DNA of 64,000 nt from Stappia sp. (GCA_002722295.1 PBLF01000031.1:1-64000); one strand, 5' to 3'; shown: positions 1 through 8,876, counted from the first letter of the stretch. Program-made: numbers and translations. The notes: generated from the sequence alone by a model not told the origin.

Positions 1-160
1 ACAGCGTTGCCAGCCTTTGAAAACCGGACGGTTTCCTGCAGGCTTGCGCCTCGTATCCGACCCTGGCGAACAAACCGGACCCGCCTCGTTTATGGGGCCG
101 CACCCTAAGCCAGGCGCGCCCGCCGCGCAAACCCGAAACGCAAGGTGCCTGGAAACGCAA

Positions 161-189
161 TGCGGCGGCCCCGGGAAGGGGCCGCCGCA
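161..189 (-). terminator. Hairpin downstream of the cold-shock-domain gene
   Basis: A 12-bp perfect inverted repeat (161-172 and 178-189) with a 5-nt loop lies 38 bases past the stop of the minus-strand cold-shock gene. On that strand the tail (TTGCGTTT) is only moderately T-rich, so it may be a weak intrinsic terminator or an mRNA-stabilising hairpin. Confidence 0.5.
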
Positions 190-226
190 CATGTCGAAAA
201 GAAAGAAGGTCGTCGGAAGGTCTGGC

Positions 227-1063
227 TTACGCTTCCGCGTCGCCGCCTTCCCCGTCCTCGATCTTCAGCTCAACGGCCTTCGGTCCCTTGCCGTGACGAT
301 CCGGCTCGGTCTCGAAGGTGACGCGCTGATCGCTTTCCAGAGTGGTCAGGCCCGAGCGCTCGACAGCCGAGATATGCACGAAGACATCGGCCTCGCCATT
401 GTCCGGCATGATGAAGCCGAAGCCCTTGTCGGCCTTGAAGAACTTAACCGTTCCCGCCTGGCGCGGGCCGCGCTCGACCGGAGGGCGCGGACGCCGGGGG
501 CCACCGCGGAACCCGCCTTCGCCCTCGCCGCCGCCGAAACGGTCGCCGCCACGCTCGCCACCGCCGAAGCGGTCGCCGCCACGATTGCCGCCGCCGAAAC
601 GGTCGCCACCACGGTCACCGCCGCCGAAGCGATCTCCGCCGCGCTCGCCGCCGCCGAAGCGGTCGCCGCCACGATTGCCACCGCCGAAACGGTCGCCGCC
701 ACGATCACCGCCGCCGAAGCGATCGCCGCCACGGTCACCGCCGCCGAAGCGGTCGCCGCCACGGTTTCCACCGCCGAAGCGGTCGCCGCCACGATTGCCG
801 CCGCCGAAACGGTCGCCACCACGGTCACCACCGCCACCGAAACGGTCGCCACCGCCGAAACGGGTGTCGGGAACGAAACCGGGCTCATCGCCCGGAGCAC
901 CGGCCCAGCCGGGCTCGCCAAAACTCTCGCGCTTGCGGCCACGCTCGGGCTTGTTGCGCTTGCCGTGGTCGGGGCCGCCAAACTCTTCCTGGTCGCCGCC
1001 AAATCCCTTCGAACCACCGCGCCGTCTGCCTTGCCGACGGTTGTCCGAACCCCAGTCATCCAT
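227..1063 (-). CDS. Cold-shock-domain protein with a long RGG/GGDRFGG repeat tract
   Basis: Predicted RNA-binding protein of about 278 aa. The C-terminal ~70 residues form a cold-shock domain with RNP1 (KGFGFI) and RNP2 (DVFVHI). The middle holds ten 10-residue units RGGDRFGGG(D/N/E), encoded by a 30-bp tandem repeat at about 524-823. The N-terminus is basic and Arg/Gly-rich. Ordinary bacterial Csp proteins are about 70 aa, so the extension is unusual and resembles eukaryotic RGG boxes. I chose the start at 1063 (MDDWG); an in-frame ATG at 1117 would add 18 residues and has no better ribosome site. Expected role: cytoplasmic RNA chaperone. The repeat tract could drive RNA condensation, which is inference only. 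Confidence 0.85.
   Translation of the reverse strand: MDDWGSDNRRQGRRRGGSKGFGGDQEEFGGPDHGKRNKPERGRKRESFGEPGWAGAPGDEPGFVPDTRFGGGDRFGGGGDRGGDRFGGGNRGGDRFGGGNRGGDRFGGGDRGGDRFGGGDRGGDRFGGGNRGGDRFGGGERGGDRFGGGDRGGDRFGGGNRGGDRFGGGERGGDRFGGGEGEGGFRGGPRRPRPPVERGPRQAGTVKFFKADKGFGFIMPDNGEADVFVHISAVERSGLTTLESDQRVTFETEPDRHGKGPKAVELKIEDGEGGDAEA
524..823 (-). repeat. Ten tandem 30-bp coding repeats (RGGDRFGGG units)
   Basis: Ten in-frame copies inside the cold-shock-domain gene differ mostly at the tenth residue (D, N or E) and at silent positions. They are likely to vary in number between strains by slippage or recombination. Confidence 0.85.
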
Positions 1064-1459
1064 GTCCAATTCACCCGGTTTTGAGCCTGCTGATCCGATA
1101 GGCTCGCTGGTCACCATGCTGGTGTCGTCCGGCCAAGGCGCGATCCCGCCCGGCGACGCCCCGTTTCCAAAGCACGTTTGTCAGGGAATGCTGTGCCTCG
1201 TTCGGGTGCCGCCGAATTCCGGACCTTCCGGTCCGATCCGTCGATCCGCGCCCGTGTCGAGAATGTTCTGGCAACGGCGCCGTCTTTCCGTTCCTCCGCT
1301 CGCGTGGAGTCCCCTGGACCCTCAGTGCGAACCGTCCGGATTTTCGCGCCGGTGGGGGATCGCGCTCCCCGTGCTCATGCCCGACGCAAGTGCTGCCGGA
1401 CACAACCTCCATTCCATTCAGGACCCGTTTGCCGCCACATCCTTGCCAACCGCGCGCGC

Positions 1460-1489
1460 ATCATACGGTCTTGAACGGCTTTCGAGCAA
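1460..1489 (-). promoter_or_regulatory. Candidate promoter and long leader for the cold-shock-domain gene
   Basis: On the minus strand TTGCTC (1484-1489) and TATGAT (1460-1465) are separated by 18 bp. If used, this gives a leader of roughly 340-390 nt before the start, which would fit the long thermosensing leaders known for cspA-type mRNAs. The rest of the 1118-1665 gap holds no credible gene. Confidence 0.3.
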
Positions 1490-1665
1490 GGAAAACCCAA
1501 CGAAACGGTCGGTCCTGCAACTTCTCCAGACACTTTCGCGAGACGCTCCCGCGCGTTCCTGCCGAAAATGACAGGTCGGATGCGGCCGGCGCGCGTGGTT
1601 GTCAAATCGGGGGCGGAAGGGGTACGTCAGGAGGCACTGCAATCCGACCCCGCGAGGCGCGCCAG

Positions 1666-2349
1666 ATGAACGACCAGTCCGACACCCCGCAGGAAGCCGC
1701 CGCCACCGCCGAACCGCCGATCCAGATCATCGTCGTCCCGGTCACCGGTTTTCAGCAGAACTGCTCCATCGTCTTCGACAAGGCAACGCGCAAGGGGGCG
1801 GTGATCGATCCGGGCGGCGACGTGGAGGTGATCCTCGACGCGATCGCAAAGAATGGGGTGGATGTCGAACTGGTGGCGCTCACCCACGGGCATCTGGACC
1901 ATGTGGGCGGTGCGGCGGAACTCTCCGAGCGGCTCGGTGTCCAGGTCATCGGCCCGCATCGCGATGACCAGATGCTGCTCGACCGGGTCGAGGAGCAGGC
2001 GCGACAATTCGGCGTCGACGGTCTCCGTTCCGTTTCTCCCGACCGCTGGCTCGAGGAAGGGGACACCCTGGAGATGGCCGGTCGCAGCTTCGAGGTGCTG
2101 CACTGCCCGGGCCATGCGCCGGGTCACGTGGTGTTCTTCGATCGCGGCTTGCGTTTCGCGATCTCGGGCGATGTGCTGTTCGCCGGGTCAGTCGGGCGCA
2201 CCGATCTTCCCGGAGGCGATCACGAAACCCTGATCGCCTCCATCCGCGACAAGATGCTTCCGCTTGGCGATGATGTGAGCTTCCTGCCGGGCCACGGTCC
2301 GGCGTCAACAATCGGCCACGAGCGCAAGACCAACCCGTTCCTGCGCTGA
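1666..2349 (+). CDS. Metallo-beta-lactamase-fold hydrolase (YcbL/glyoxalase II-like)
   Basis: A 227-aa protein with the binuclear zinc motif THGHLDH (residues 73-79), a later HCPGHAPGH block, ISGD and a C-terminal GHGP block, all in the order seen in YcbL/GloB-type hydrolases. It is shorter than GloB (~255 aa) and lacks its C-terminal helical domain, so a type II glyoxalase-like thioester hydrolase of unknown substrate is the best call. The ATG at 1666 has GAGG 8 bases upstream. Cytoplasmic; it appears to be a single gene with a small secreted-protein gene just downstream. Confidence 0.9.
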   Translation: MNDQSDTPQEAAATAEPPIQIIVVPVTGFQQNCSIVFDKATRKGAVIDPGGDVEVILDAIAKNGVDVELVALTHGHLDHVGGAAELSERLGVQVIGPHRDDQMLLDRVEEQARQFGVDGLRSVSPDRWLEEGDTLEMAGRSFEVLHCPGHAPGHVVFFDRGLRFAISGDVLFAGSVGRTDLPGGDHETLIASIRDKMLPLGDDVSFLPGHGPASTIGHERKTNPFLR

Positions 2350-2382
2350 GGCGGGATCCGGAGACGAAGCAGGGTGACGATC

Positions 2383-2670
2383 ATGAGCGGATATCGCACA
2401 GGACGGTTTCCGGTGCTGCGAGCGGGGCTTCTGCTCGGCGTGCTTGCCCTTGCGCTACCCGGCATCGCGAGCGCCGAGGACTTCCTCGACCGGACCATGA
2501 AACTCGACCGGCTCGAGCGGGACGAGGCGCGCGGCGGTCCCTACATTCGCGGCGGTCGTTCGCCGCTTCAAAGCCGCGTGAAGGTTTGCAATGTCATGCC
2601 CACCCCGGTTCGCGATCCGAAGACCGGCGAACTCGTCAAGGTGCGGAAGGAAGTCTGCTGGTGGGAGTGA
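2383..2670 (+). CDS. Small secreted protein, function unknown
   Basis: A 95-aa protein with a clear signal peptide (hydrophobic run LLLGVLALALPG, probable cleavage after ASA near residue 31). The mature part is charged and has two cysteines that could form a periplasmic disulfide. It lies 33 bases after the hydrolase stop, so co-transcription is possible. The ATG at 2383 has AGGG upstream; an in-frame GTG at 2374 is less likely. I do not recognise the family. Confidence 0.65.
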   Translation: MSGYRTGRFPVLRAGLLLGVLALALPGIASAEDFLDRTMKLDRLERDEARGGPYIRGGRSPLQSRVKVCNVMPTPVRDPKTGELVKVRKEVCWWE

Positions 2671-2696
2671 GCCGGGGCCGGCACCCTGACCCTACC

Positions 2697-3719
2697 CTAT
2701 AGCAGGGAGCGTAGCTCCTCGATCTTTTCGTTGACCAGCCAGCCGTAGTAGTTCTCCTCCGGCCAGCGTGCGGCTCCGGAAGCGCGGCGGCGGCGGAAGG
2801 CTGACGCCCTGTCCCAGGGATTGCCCAGATTGTAGAGCGTCGCCGTCAGGCCGGGATTGCCGGAAATATCCATGTTCGCCACCTGCTTGTAGGCGTCGAT
2901 GGAATCGCGCAGCACGGCGGCCATGTAGTGGAGGGATTTTCCCGGGTCCATGGTGGCGCGATAGATCTCCTGCTCGTTGCGCACGTCGAGCTTGGGAAAC
3001 CCGCTGGTCTTGGCCACCTTGTCGCTCATCTTCAGGACTGTAAGCGGCGAGAGCTGGCCAAGTCCGAAGCTCTGGCCGGAGAACAGGGGCTGGAAGAACG
3101 CCTCGTTGAAGTTCTTTTGCGGATAGCGGGTCCCGTCGACCTTCTTGCCGCGAAAGCGGGAATTCCAGATCCGCTCGTAGCAGGTCCACAGCCGACTGGT
3201 CTCCTTGGAGCCGGCATTGCAGCGCTTGAACTCCGGCCGCTGGACGAAATCGGCGACATGGGTGCCGTCATAGGCGAATTCCATGCGGATGCCGGCGTAG
3301 CTCAACGCCTTCACATAGTAGGATTGGGCGCTGTCCAGACTGTCATAGTTGTAGGTGTGTTCGCCGACGATCGCGCCGATCATGTGGATCGGATCGATGC
3401 CGTAGAGACCCGCCACGCGCTTGATGTCGCGCATCAGCCGGCTGTCGCGTCGCAGCACGTTGAGAATGCGCTCGAACTTGCTGTCATAGGCGCTGCGGCT
3501 CGCCGAGGTCCGACGCGCCGAGGCGAAGGGAATGCGCGGCTGGCTGGCGTTGCGGTTGCCCTCGGGCACCTTCGTTGCCGCCATGGCCACGCCCGTGCCA
3601 AGGCCGAGGGAGCCCGCTGCGGGCGTCAGTGGCAGCAGGAACGCCGCCAGGGCTACGGCGTGCGGCAGGTGGCGCAGGGCAGGCCGCGCGCGGCCAAGGA
3701 ATTTTCGGACGCGGGACAT
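2697..3719 (-). CDS. DUF1402 family periplasmic protein
   Basis: A 340-aa protein with an N-terminal signal sequence (basic start, hydrophobic ALAAFLLPLTP, AMA cleavage region near residue 47). The body resembles the alphaproteobacterial DUF1402 family, which has a lytic-transglycosylase-like look (GAIVGEHTYNYD, FGLGQLSPLTVLKMSD). A role in peptidoglycan is plausible but not shown. The open frame runs further 5' to 4061, but that part is antisense to the next gene and low-complexity, so the start at 3719 directly before the signal peptide is preferred. It is convergent with the small secreted-protein gene upstream in the window. Confidence 0.8.
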   Translation of the reverse strand: MSRVRKFLGRARPALRHLPHAVALAAFLLPLTPAAGSLGLGTGVAMAATKVPEGNRNASQPRIPFASARRTSASRSAYDSKFERILNVLRRDSRLMRDIKRVAGLYGIDPIHMIGAIVGEHTYNYDSLDSAQSYYVKALSYAGIRMEFAYDGTHVADFVQRPEFKRCNAGSKETSRLWTCYERIWNSRFRGKKVDGTRYPQKNFNEAFFQPLFSGQSFGLGQLSPLTVLKMSDKVAKTSGFPKLDVRNEQEIYRATMDPGKSLHYMAAVLRDSIDAYKQVANMDISGNPGLTATLYNLGNPWDRASAFRRRRASGAARWPEENYYGWLVNEKIEELRSLL

Positions 3720-3841
3720 ATGCGACCTTGTCCTGCAGGACTTCGAACCGCCCTCTCCATACACGGTTTGGCTGCGTGCGGGAACGGGCGCAAGCCCGTC
3801 GCGACAGGGATTTTCTGACTTTAGGGAAATCAAGGCGGCTT

Positions 3842-4273
3842 TCATGACTTGGAAGGGTCCTGGCTCGAAACGGGACGCGGCGCTGAGTGCCGGGGATCGG
3901 GGGCGGGCCGGGCAAGGGAGGCCGGCCCCATGAGAATGCGGACCGAGCGCGGTACGCGCTCGCTGTCGAGAAAGGCGTCGTGACGGCGCAGGCCGCACAA
4001 TTCGCGCTGGATGATCACGTTCCAAAGCGCCTCGCAGGCGATCCGGTGGCGATGCTGCCATCGCTCGACGAGACCGGCTGCGTCATCGCCGTCCTCTCCC
4101 GCCGCAAGCAGGCGATCGCGAGCGCCTTCCAGCCGCGCGAGCGCCGTGACCAGCTCCGTGTTGAGCCGGCCAAGCGTCGCGGCCATCTCGCCAAGCGTCT
4201 CGTGACGGATCGCCTCTCCGAGCGGGTCTTCTCCGGCGGGAGGCTTTCGGGTGGGGCCTGTCAGGGGAGCCAT
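3842..4273 (-). CDS. Conserved hypothetical protein, possibly DUF6665-like
   Basis: A 143-aa, mostly helical protein with Ala/Arg/Leu-rich heptads (residues 20-70), then a conserved-looking segment IACEALWNVIIQRELCGLR and a proline-rich tail. The segment recalls a small rhizobial DUF6665 family, but this is from memory and weak. Its start lies 9 bases after the anmK stop on the same strand, so the two genes are probably co-transcribed. There is no signal peptide or membrane segment. Confidence 0.6.
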   Translation of the reverse strand: MAPLTGPTRKPPAGEDPLGEAIRHETLGEMAATLGRLNTELVTALARLEGARDRLLAAGEDGDDAAGLVERWQHRHRIACEALWNVIIQRELCGLRRHDAFLDSERVPRSVRILMGPASLARPAPDPRHSAPRPVSSQDPSKS

Positions 4274-4282
4274 GGCGTGTCG

Positions 4283-5446
4283 TCAGCTCCGTGCGGCGGA
4301 GGCGGCGGCCGGATGATGGATCTCGCCGCCGGTCGCCGGCTCGGGCACGCCCGTGGTCAGGGGAAAGCCGATGGGCAACCCCTCCAGCGTACGCCGGGCG
4401 AGGAACGCGAAGCATTCCGCCTCGATGGCGTCGCCGCGCCAACCGACCGTTTCGGCGCTTGTCGCCTCCACTCCGGCCTCGCGCGCGATTGCTTCCAGCA
4501 TCCCCGGATTGCGCCGGCCGCCACCGCATACGATGAGCCGTCGCGGGCGTCGGGGCAGGCGGTCCAGCGCCTTGCCGACCGCGCCGCCGGTGAAGGCGGT
4601 GAGCGTCGCCGCGCCATCTTCAAGGCCGAGGCCGTCGGCCATTCGGGCGGTGAAGGAGTTGCGGTCGAGTGACTTGGGATAGGGCGCACTCAGGTAGGGG
4701 TGATCGAGAAGCTGCCCGAGACGTTGCCGGTCGACGGTGCCGCGCGCCGCGATCAGTCCGTCGCGGTCCATCTCGCCGCGCCCGTGGGCATGAATCCAGT
4801 CGTTGAGCGGAGCGTTGGCGGGGCCGGTGTCGAAGGCGTGGGGCGTGCCCGTCTCGTCGACCCAGGTGATGTTGGCCACACCACCCAGATTGAGCACCGC
4901 CGTTTCGGGACCGGCGTCGATGGAGGCGAGCAGCCCCTGGTGATAGATCGCCGAAAGGGGGGCGCCCTGGCCGCCAAGCCGCATGTCGCGGCTGCGGAAG
5001 TCGTTGACCACCGTGATGCCCAGCCGATCCGCCATGACACGTCCGTCGCCAAGCTGGCGGGTCTCGCCATGGCGCCCGGGGACCGGCGCACGGTGCAGCA
5101 CCGTCTGGCCATGAAAGCCGATTGCCGAGATGTCGGAAGCGGCAAGTCCTTCTTCGGCCAGGAAGTCCGCGACCGCCTGCGTCTGGGCCATGGTCACGGC
5201 CTCTTCCGCCTCACGGAAGATCGCGGGCTCCGGCCCCGTGAAGGCCCAGTCCGCCGCTGCGGCGAGGGTCTCGCGCAGGAGCGATTGCAGTCCGTGCGGA
5301 TAGGGGGCGAGTCGCCAGGCGCCGAATTCGGACACGGTTTCTCCGTCCGTGCGAATAAGCGCGATGTCGATGTTTCCGTCCAGAACGGTGCCGGTCATCA
5401 GGCCGATGGCCCAGGACTGGGGGCGGGGGGAGGCAATGCGTGTCAT
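4283..5446 (-). CDS. anmK: Anhydro-N-acetylmuramic acid kinase
   Basis: A 387-aa enzyme that phosphorylates and opens 1,6-anhydro-MurNAc to MurNAc-6-phosphate during peptidoglycan recycling, in the cytoplasm. The N-terminal ATP-binding motif reads [10 protein letters not shown], a rhizobial variant of GLMSGTSLDG. Also visible are GFHGQTV, the [10 protein letters not shown] block, [13 protein letters not shown] and [12 protein letters not shown], all in family order and at family length. The start at 5446 is the only good one. The small gene at 4273 follows closely. Confidence 0.95.
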   Translation of the reverse strand: MTRIASPRPQSWAIGLMTGTVLDGNIDIALIRTDGETVSEFGAWRLAPYPHGLQSLLRETLAAAADWAFTGPEPAIFREAEEAVTMAQTQAVADFLAEEGLAASDISAIGFHGQTVLHRAPVPGRHGETRQLGDGRVMADRLGITVVNDFRSRDMRLGGQGAPLSAIYHQGLLASIDAGPETAVLNLGGVANITWVDETGTPHAFDTGPANAPLNDWIHAHGRGEMDRDGLIAARGTVDRQRLGQLLDHPYLSAPYPKSLDRNSFTARMADGLGLEDGAATLTAFTGGAVGKALDRLPRRPRRLIVCGGGRRNPGMLEAIAREAGVEATSAETVGWRGDAIEAECFAFLARRTLEGLPIGFPLTTGVPEPATGGEIHHPAAASAARS

Positions 5447-5498
5447 CGTGATCCGTCGTCGGGTCGATCCGGTGGCGCGGGTAAGGGGCGTTCAGGTT

Positions 5499-5951
5499 TC
5501 AGCAGCGATGGCTGTAGGTGAAGACCAGCGTGTCGGTGGTGGTGCGGCCGGTCGGCTGACAGCGGTCCTGGACCTCGCGGGTGCCCGACAGCGTCACCTG
5601 GAGCTGGTCGGGACGCACCGGCCCCTCGACCGCATAGGGCAGTTCGTCCTCCGCGCAGAACCGCGAGAACACCCTGGATGTGCCCGAGTACCAGTTGCCC
5701 TGTTTCACGCCGTCGAACAGGAGCGTGCCCGGCACGACACCGGCACGGCGAAGGGTTTCGCGGGGCTCTTCATAGAAGAACCAGCGCCGGTTTCCCTCCG
5801 CCTTCAGCCGCATGAGAGAGCCGTTGTGGACCCAGCAGCTGTCCGCTCTTGCCTGTCCGGGCATCGTGGCAAGGCCCCCCGCACCCAGGGCGAGGGTGAC
5901 GGCGAGCGCAACGGTCCTGCGCGCAATCGGGCGGGCGTCAGGCGGGCGCAT
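5499..5951 (-). CDS. Secreted hypothetical protein
   Basis: A 150-aa protein with a signal peptide (RRTVALAVTLALGAGGLA, probable ARA cleavage near residue 36). The mature protein has four cysteines (DSCW near the N-terminus, RFCAED, DRCQ and a terminal HRC), which suggests two periplasmic disulfides. The segment WVHNGSLMRLKAEGN looks conserved, but I cannot attach a function. It is transcribed on the same strand as anmK, upstream of it by 52 bases. Confidence 0.7.
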   Translation of the reverse strand: MRPPDARPIARRTVALAVTLALGAGGLATMPGQARADSCWVHNGSLMRLKAEGNRRWFFYEEPRETLRRAGVVPGTLLFDGVKQGNWYSGTSRVFSRFCAEDELPYAVEGPVRPDQLQVTLSGTREVQDRCQPTGRTTTDTLVFTYSHRC

Positions 5952-6116
5952 CGGTGTCCTCCTCGGTGACGGCTTGGGCGAGCGGCAGACACCGGGAGGC
6001 TGCGGCCTCCGGAGTTTGCGACCTGCGCGAACATGATAGCACGAGGCTCGCCGATCCGCGCGATCGCGACTGTGACGCCGGTCACTTTGCCGTCAGGGAA
6101 GCTTCGGGTCCTGCCC

Positions 6117-7106
6117 TCAGGAGCCGGGGAGACCGGCTTCGCGCCGGCACTGGCCGAAAATCACGTTCATGTCGGCTTCCTGCTTGTCCCTCGCGAGAAG
6201 CGCGTCCAGCGTGCATTCGCAGGCGGAGGCACAGGCCGCCTCCTGACCCGGCGTGGCGGCGACACACGCCATGCGGCACTGGTCCAGAAAGGCCTCGTGC
6301 GCGGGGTCGGCCACAAGTCCCAGTTCGACGATGGCCCAGACCGTGCCGAAGAGGATCGGCTGGTGGAGCAGGTAGACGGCCAGCGAATGGCGGCCGGCGA
6401 AGGCGAACGCCCGGCTGCCACGCCCCCCCGCGCGCCAGGCGGCGAAGCGTTTCCAGGGGCGCGATCCGATCACCAGACGGGCGAGGGCGACGCCTGCAAG
6501 GATGGCTCCGAACCATGGTGCGAGCGGCACGTGGTCGACCGAAGGCGGCGCATAGCCGACCAGGCCGGTCCAGGTGAACCAGCTGTCACCCGCGAAGCTC
6601 AGCGTCACCAGATGCGGCAGCGCGACGACGATTGCGGCGAGAGCCAGCGTGATGAGGGATGGCAGGAAAACCGCCGGAAGCGCGAGTAGCGAGCCGAGCG
6701 CGATCTCGTGCAGGATGCCGAAGCGGACGTATTGCCCGTCGAGGGCGAGCCATGTCCCAAGGCTTATGGCGGCGGCGAGCGCGATCCTGCCCGCGCGCAC
6801 AAGCGCCTTGCGCCAGCGGATGCCGCGTCCGTGGGCAAGCACGAGGCCGACGCCCACGAGGACGAGGAACGAGCCCGCGATCAGGCCGGCGAAAATCCGC
6901 CAGCCACGGGAGCTGTCGACGGGCCAGTCGACGAGACCGAACCAGCGCAGGTCCCACGAGAGGTGGTAGACCGCCATGGCAAGCAGGGCGAGGCCACGGG
7001 CCACGTCGAGCGCGTCCATCCGCCCCCTGGGTGTCGCTGGCGTCGCGGCGCCGGTGTCGTCGGGATGCCGCGTGGCGGGATCGGGGGTCGGCGCGCCGCT
7101 CATCAT
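6117..7106 (-). CDS. DUF1624/HGSNAT-like membrane acyltransferase-family protein
   Basis: A 329-aa protein with about eight membrane segments. A Pro-rich N-terminal tail precedes the family signature MDALDVARGLALLAMAVYHLSWDL (residues 30-53, quoted in parts: MDALDVARG, VYHLSWDL). The C-terminus has HSLAVYLLHQPILFG and then a Cys-rich soluble tail with several cysteines. The family includes heparan-alpha-glucosaminide N-acetyltransferase-like proteins; the bacterial substrate is unknown. Its start codon directly abuts the stop of the upstream EamA gene (TAGATG), so translation is probably coupled. Confidence 0.85.
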   Translation of the reverse strand: MMSGAPTPDPATRHPDDTGAATPATPRGRMDALDVARGLALLAMAVYHLSWDLRWFGLVDWPVDSSRGWRIFAGLIAGSFLVLVGVGLVLAHGRGIRWRKALVRAGRIALAAAISLGTWLALDGQYVRFGILHEIALGSLLALPAVFLPSLITLALAAIVVALPHLVTLSFAGDSWFTWTGLVGYAPPSVDHVPLAPWFGAILAGVALARLVIGSRPWKRFAAWRAGGRGSRAFAFAGRHSLAVYLLHQPILFGTVWAIVELGLVADPAHEAFLDQCRMACVAATPGQEAACASACECTLDALLARDKQEADMNVIFGQCRREAGLPGS

Positions 7107-8021
7107 CTAGATCCCTTCGGTGCGGACCCGGCGCAAGCGGATCATGGGTGCGAGTTGCACGGCGAGGATCGCCGCGAAGATCAGCAGGCACCCCGTCAGG
7201 CCGGCCGGCGTGAGCCGCTCGCCCAGCAGAAGGGCTGCAAAGATCGCCGCGAAGAGCGCCTCGGAGGACAACAGGATTGCAGCGTCGGCGGAGCGCGTCC
7301 AGCGCTGGCCGACGGCCTGGAGCGTAAAGCCGATGCCGCCGGAGATGATGCCGGTGTAGAGCAGTTCCGGCGCCGCGCCGGCAAGGGTTGCAAGCGAGAC
7401 CGGCTCAAGATAGAGGCCCGGCAGAAGCCCGATCACGCCGACCACGGCGAACTGGCAGGACGAGAGCGCGAAGGGCCGCCCGCTTGCCGCCGCGAAGCGT
7501 CCGATCAGGCACACGTGCATGGCCCAGAAGACGGCGCAGACGACCATGAGCAGGTCGCCGGCACCCAGGCTTGCAATCGATCCGCCGCCAAGCAGCCATA
7601 TGCCGCCGAGCGTGGTCAGGGAGGCAGGCCAGACAATCGGGTGGGGGCGTTCGGCGAAGACGAGGTATGCGATGATAGGCGTCATCACCACGTAGATGGC
7701 GGTGAGAAAGCCGGCGTTGGTCACGCTCGTGGACAGCAGGCCGTACTGCTGCACGGTGATGCCGAAGAAGAAGACGATGCCGAGCAGCACGAAGCGCGCG
7801 TAGTGGTTCCGCGTGAGGTGCCCGCCGGGCGTACCGCGTGCCCTGGCGCGCCGCCCCTCCGCCAGGGCGAAGGGAAGAACCACGGCCGCGGCGATCAGGA
7901 AGCGCAGCCCGGTGAAGGTCAGCGGTCCCAGGTGATCCATGGCGGTGGCCTGCGCGACCAGCGCGGATCCCCAGACGAGAGCTGCGAGAAGAAGGAGTGA
8001 ATTTGCTGCGAAACGGCTCAT
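7107..8021 (-). CDS. EamA-family (DMT) transporter
   Basis: A 304-aa inner-membrane protein with ten hydrophobic segments in two repeated halves, typical of the drug/metabolite transporter superfamily. The second EamA repeat contains the LGERLTPAGLTGCLLI block. The substrate is not predictable; exporters of amino acids or metabolites are common. It is coupled to the DUF1624 gene downstream. Confidence 0.88.
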   Translation of the reverse strand: MSRFAANSLLLLAALVWGSALVAQATAMDHLGPLTFTGLRFLIAAAVVLPFALAEGRRARARGTPGGHLTRNHYARFVLLGIVFFFGITVQQYGLLSTSVTNAGFLTAIYVVMTPIIAYLVFAERPHPIVWPASLTTLGGIWLLGGGSIASLGAGDLLMVVCAVFWAMHVCLIGRFAAASGRPFALSSCQFAVVGVIGLLPGLYLEPVSLATLAGAAPELLYTGIISGGIGFTLQAVGQRWTRSADAAILLSSEALFAAIFAALLLGERLTPAGLTGCLLIFAAILAVQLAPMIRLRRVRTEGI

Positions 8022-8073
8022 GGCGACCGGCTATCCCAAAGCCGGCGGGGCCGCAAGCGCGATCGCGCGGGGC

Positions 8074-8223
8074 TCAGCCGTTGGGGAAGGCGAAGCAGAC
8101 GACCAGGGTCAGCGCGAGTGCCGCCGTCGTCACCCAGAGGGCGGTCGGCCAGGGAGAGACGGGTCGCGCGGTGAACCCGTCGCGGGACAGGGAATCCACG
8201 TCGGACCGATTGGAGTAGTTCAT
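8074..8223 (-). CDS. 49-aa single-pass membrane protein
   Basis: A small ORF starting MNYSNRSDVDS with a polar N-terminal half and one hydrophobic helix (ALWVTTAALALTLVVCFAFP) at the C-terminus. The start has a good ribosome site (GGAGA, 7 bases before ATG), which is the main reason to accept it as real. It lies 52 bases upstream of the EamA gene on the same strand, behind a CtrA-like site. Function unknown. Confidence 0.6.
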   Translation of the reverse strand: MNYSNRSDVDSLSRDGFTARPVSPWPTALWVTTAALALTLVVCFAFPNG

Positions 8224-8273
8224 GCGTTGTCTCCGCCACGCGTTGTCGCACGCAAGACATTTGGCCGGTATGG

Positions 8274-8288
8274 TTAACAAAGTGTAAA
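8274..8288 (-). promoter_or_regulatory. Candidate CtrA-binding site
   Basis: On the minus strand TTTA-N7-TTAA is followed by CCAT, so it combines a one-mismatch full CtrA box (consensus TTAA-N7-TTAA) with the half-site TTAACCAT. It lies about 50 bases before the 49-aa gene start. CtrA is the cell-cycle master regulator of alphaproteobacteria; binding here is inference. Confidence 0.4.
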
Positions 8289-8465
8289 GCGCCGGCTGAC
8301 GTGAACGGCAGGTTATCCAGAGATCTTGCAGGGACGCAGGGGAAAACACCCCTCGCCGGATGGCCGGCACGGGGTGTTGGAGAGCAGCAGATTCGAAGGA
8401 GAGCCTGAAAAATGCCCGGGTCGCTGGGCCTGGAGCGAGAAGTGAGTCGCCCCGGTACGATGGCC

Positions 8466-8876
8466 TTACAGCTCCAGTGCGTCCAGACCGGCTTCGAGGT
8501 GGTCGGCGAGCAGGGGCATCCCGGTGAGATATTTCGCGGTGGAGCCGACCGCACGTTCGCGCGCATCCTCCACCGCCTGCGGGAAGTCGGCGGCGTCGTA
8601 GTCGCCGCGTCCGACCCACAGGAGGGCGACGAGCTCGGCTGCCTCGTCGACGTTCAGGTCGTCGATCAGCTCGCGCAGTTCCTCGCTGCTGAGGTCCTCG
8701 ACCTCTTCCTCCGCCAGCCCGTCGTGGGCATGCGTGTCCTCGAGCATGTCCGCGTCGAACTCGACCTCGTGGTCGCGTCCGTCCTCGAAACCGTCTTCCA
8801 CGGCGCCCGAGGCGGCGCGCGCTTTCTGGATGAACATCCGGATCGTGTCAGGGGACAGATTGAGGTCGGTCGCCAT
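8466..8876 (-). CDS. DUF3775 domain-containing acidic protein
   Basis: A 136-aa, highly acidic cytoplasmic protein. It starts MATDLNLSPDTIRMFIQKARA, with an acidic middle (about residues 30-65) and the C-terminal block LVALLWVGRGDYDAADF, which matches the DUF3775 family as I know it. A GAAGGG ribosome site precedes the start. No function is known for the family. A small hairpin ending in TTTTT near 8413-8429 on the minus strand may terminate it. Confidence 0.8.
   Translation of the reverse strand: MATDLNLSPDTIRMFIQKARAASGAVEDGFEDGRDHEVEFDADMLEDTHAHDGLAEEEVEDLSSEELRELIDDLNVDEAAELVALLWVGRGDYDAADFPQAVEDARERAVGSTAKYLTGMPLLADHLEAGLDALEL

Noticed and set aside
524-823. Regular short repeats that could suggest a CRISPR array
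   Set aside because: Units are directly adjacent, without unique spacers, and encode an in-frame RGGDRFGGG peptide repeat.
342-1571. Long plus-strand frames full of PPPKRSPPR repeats
   Set aside because: They are the antisense shadow of the RGG-repeat cold-shock gene; the cold-shock domain is on the minus strand.
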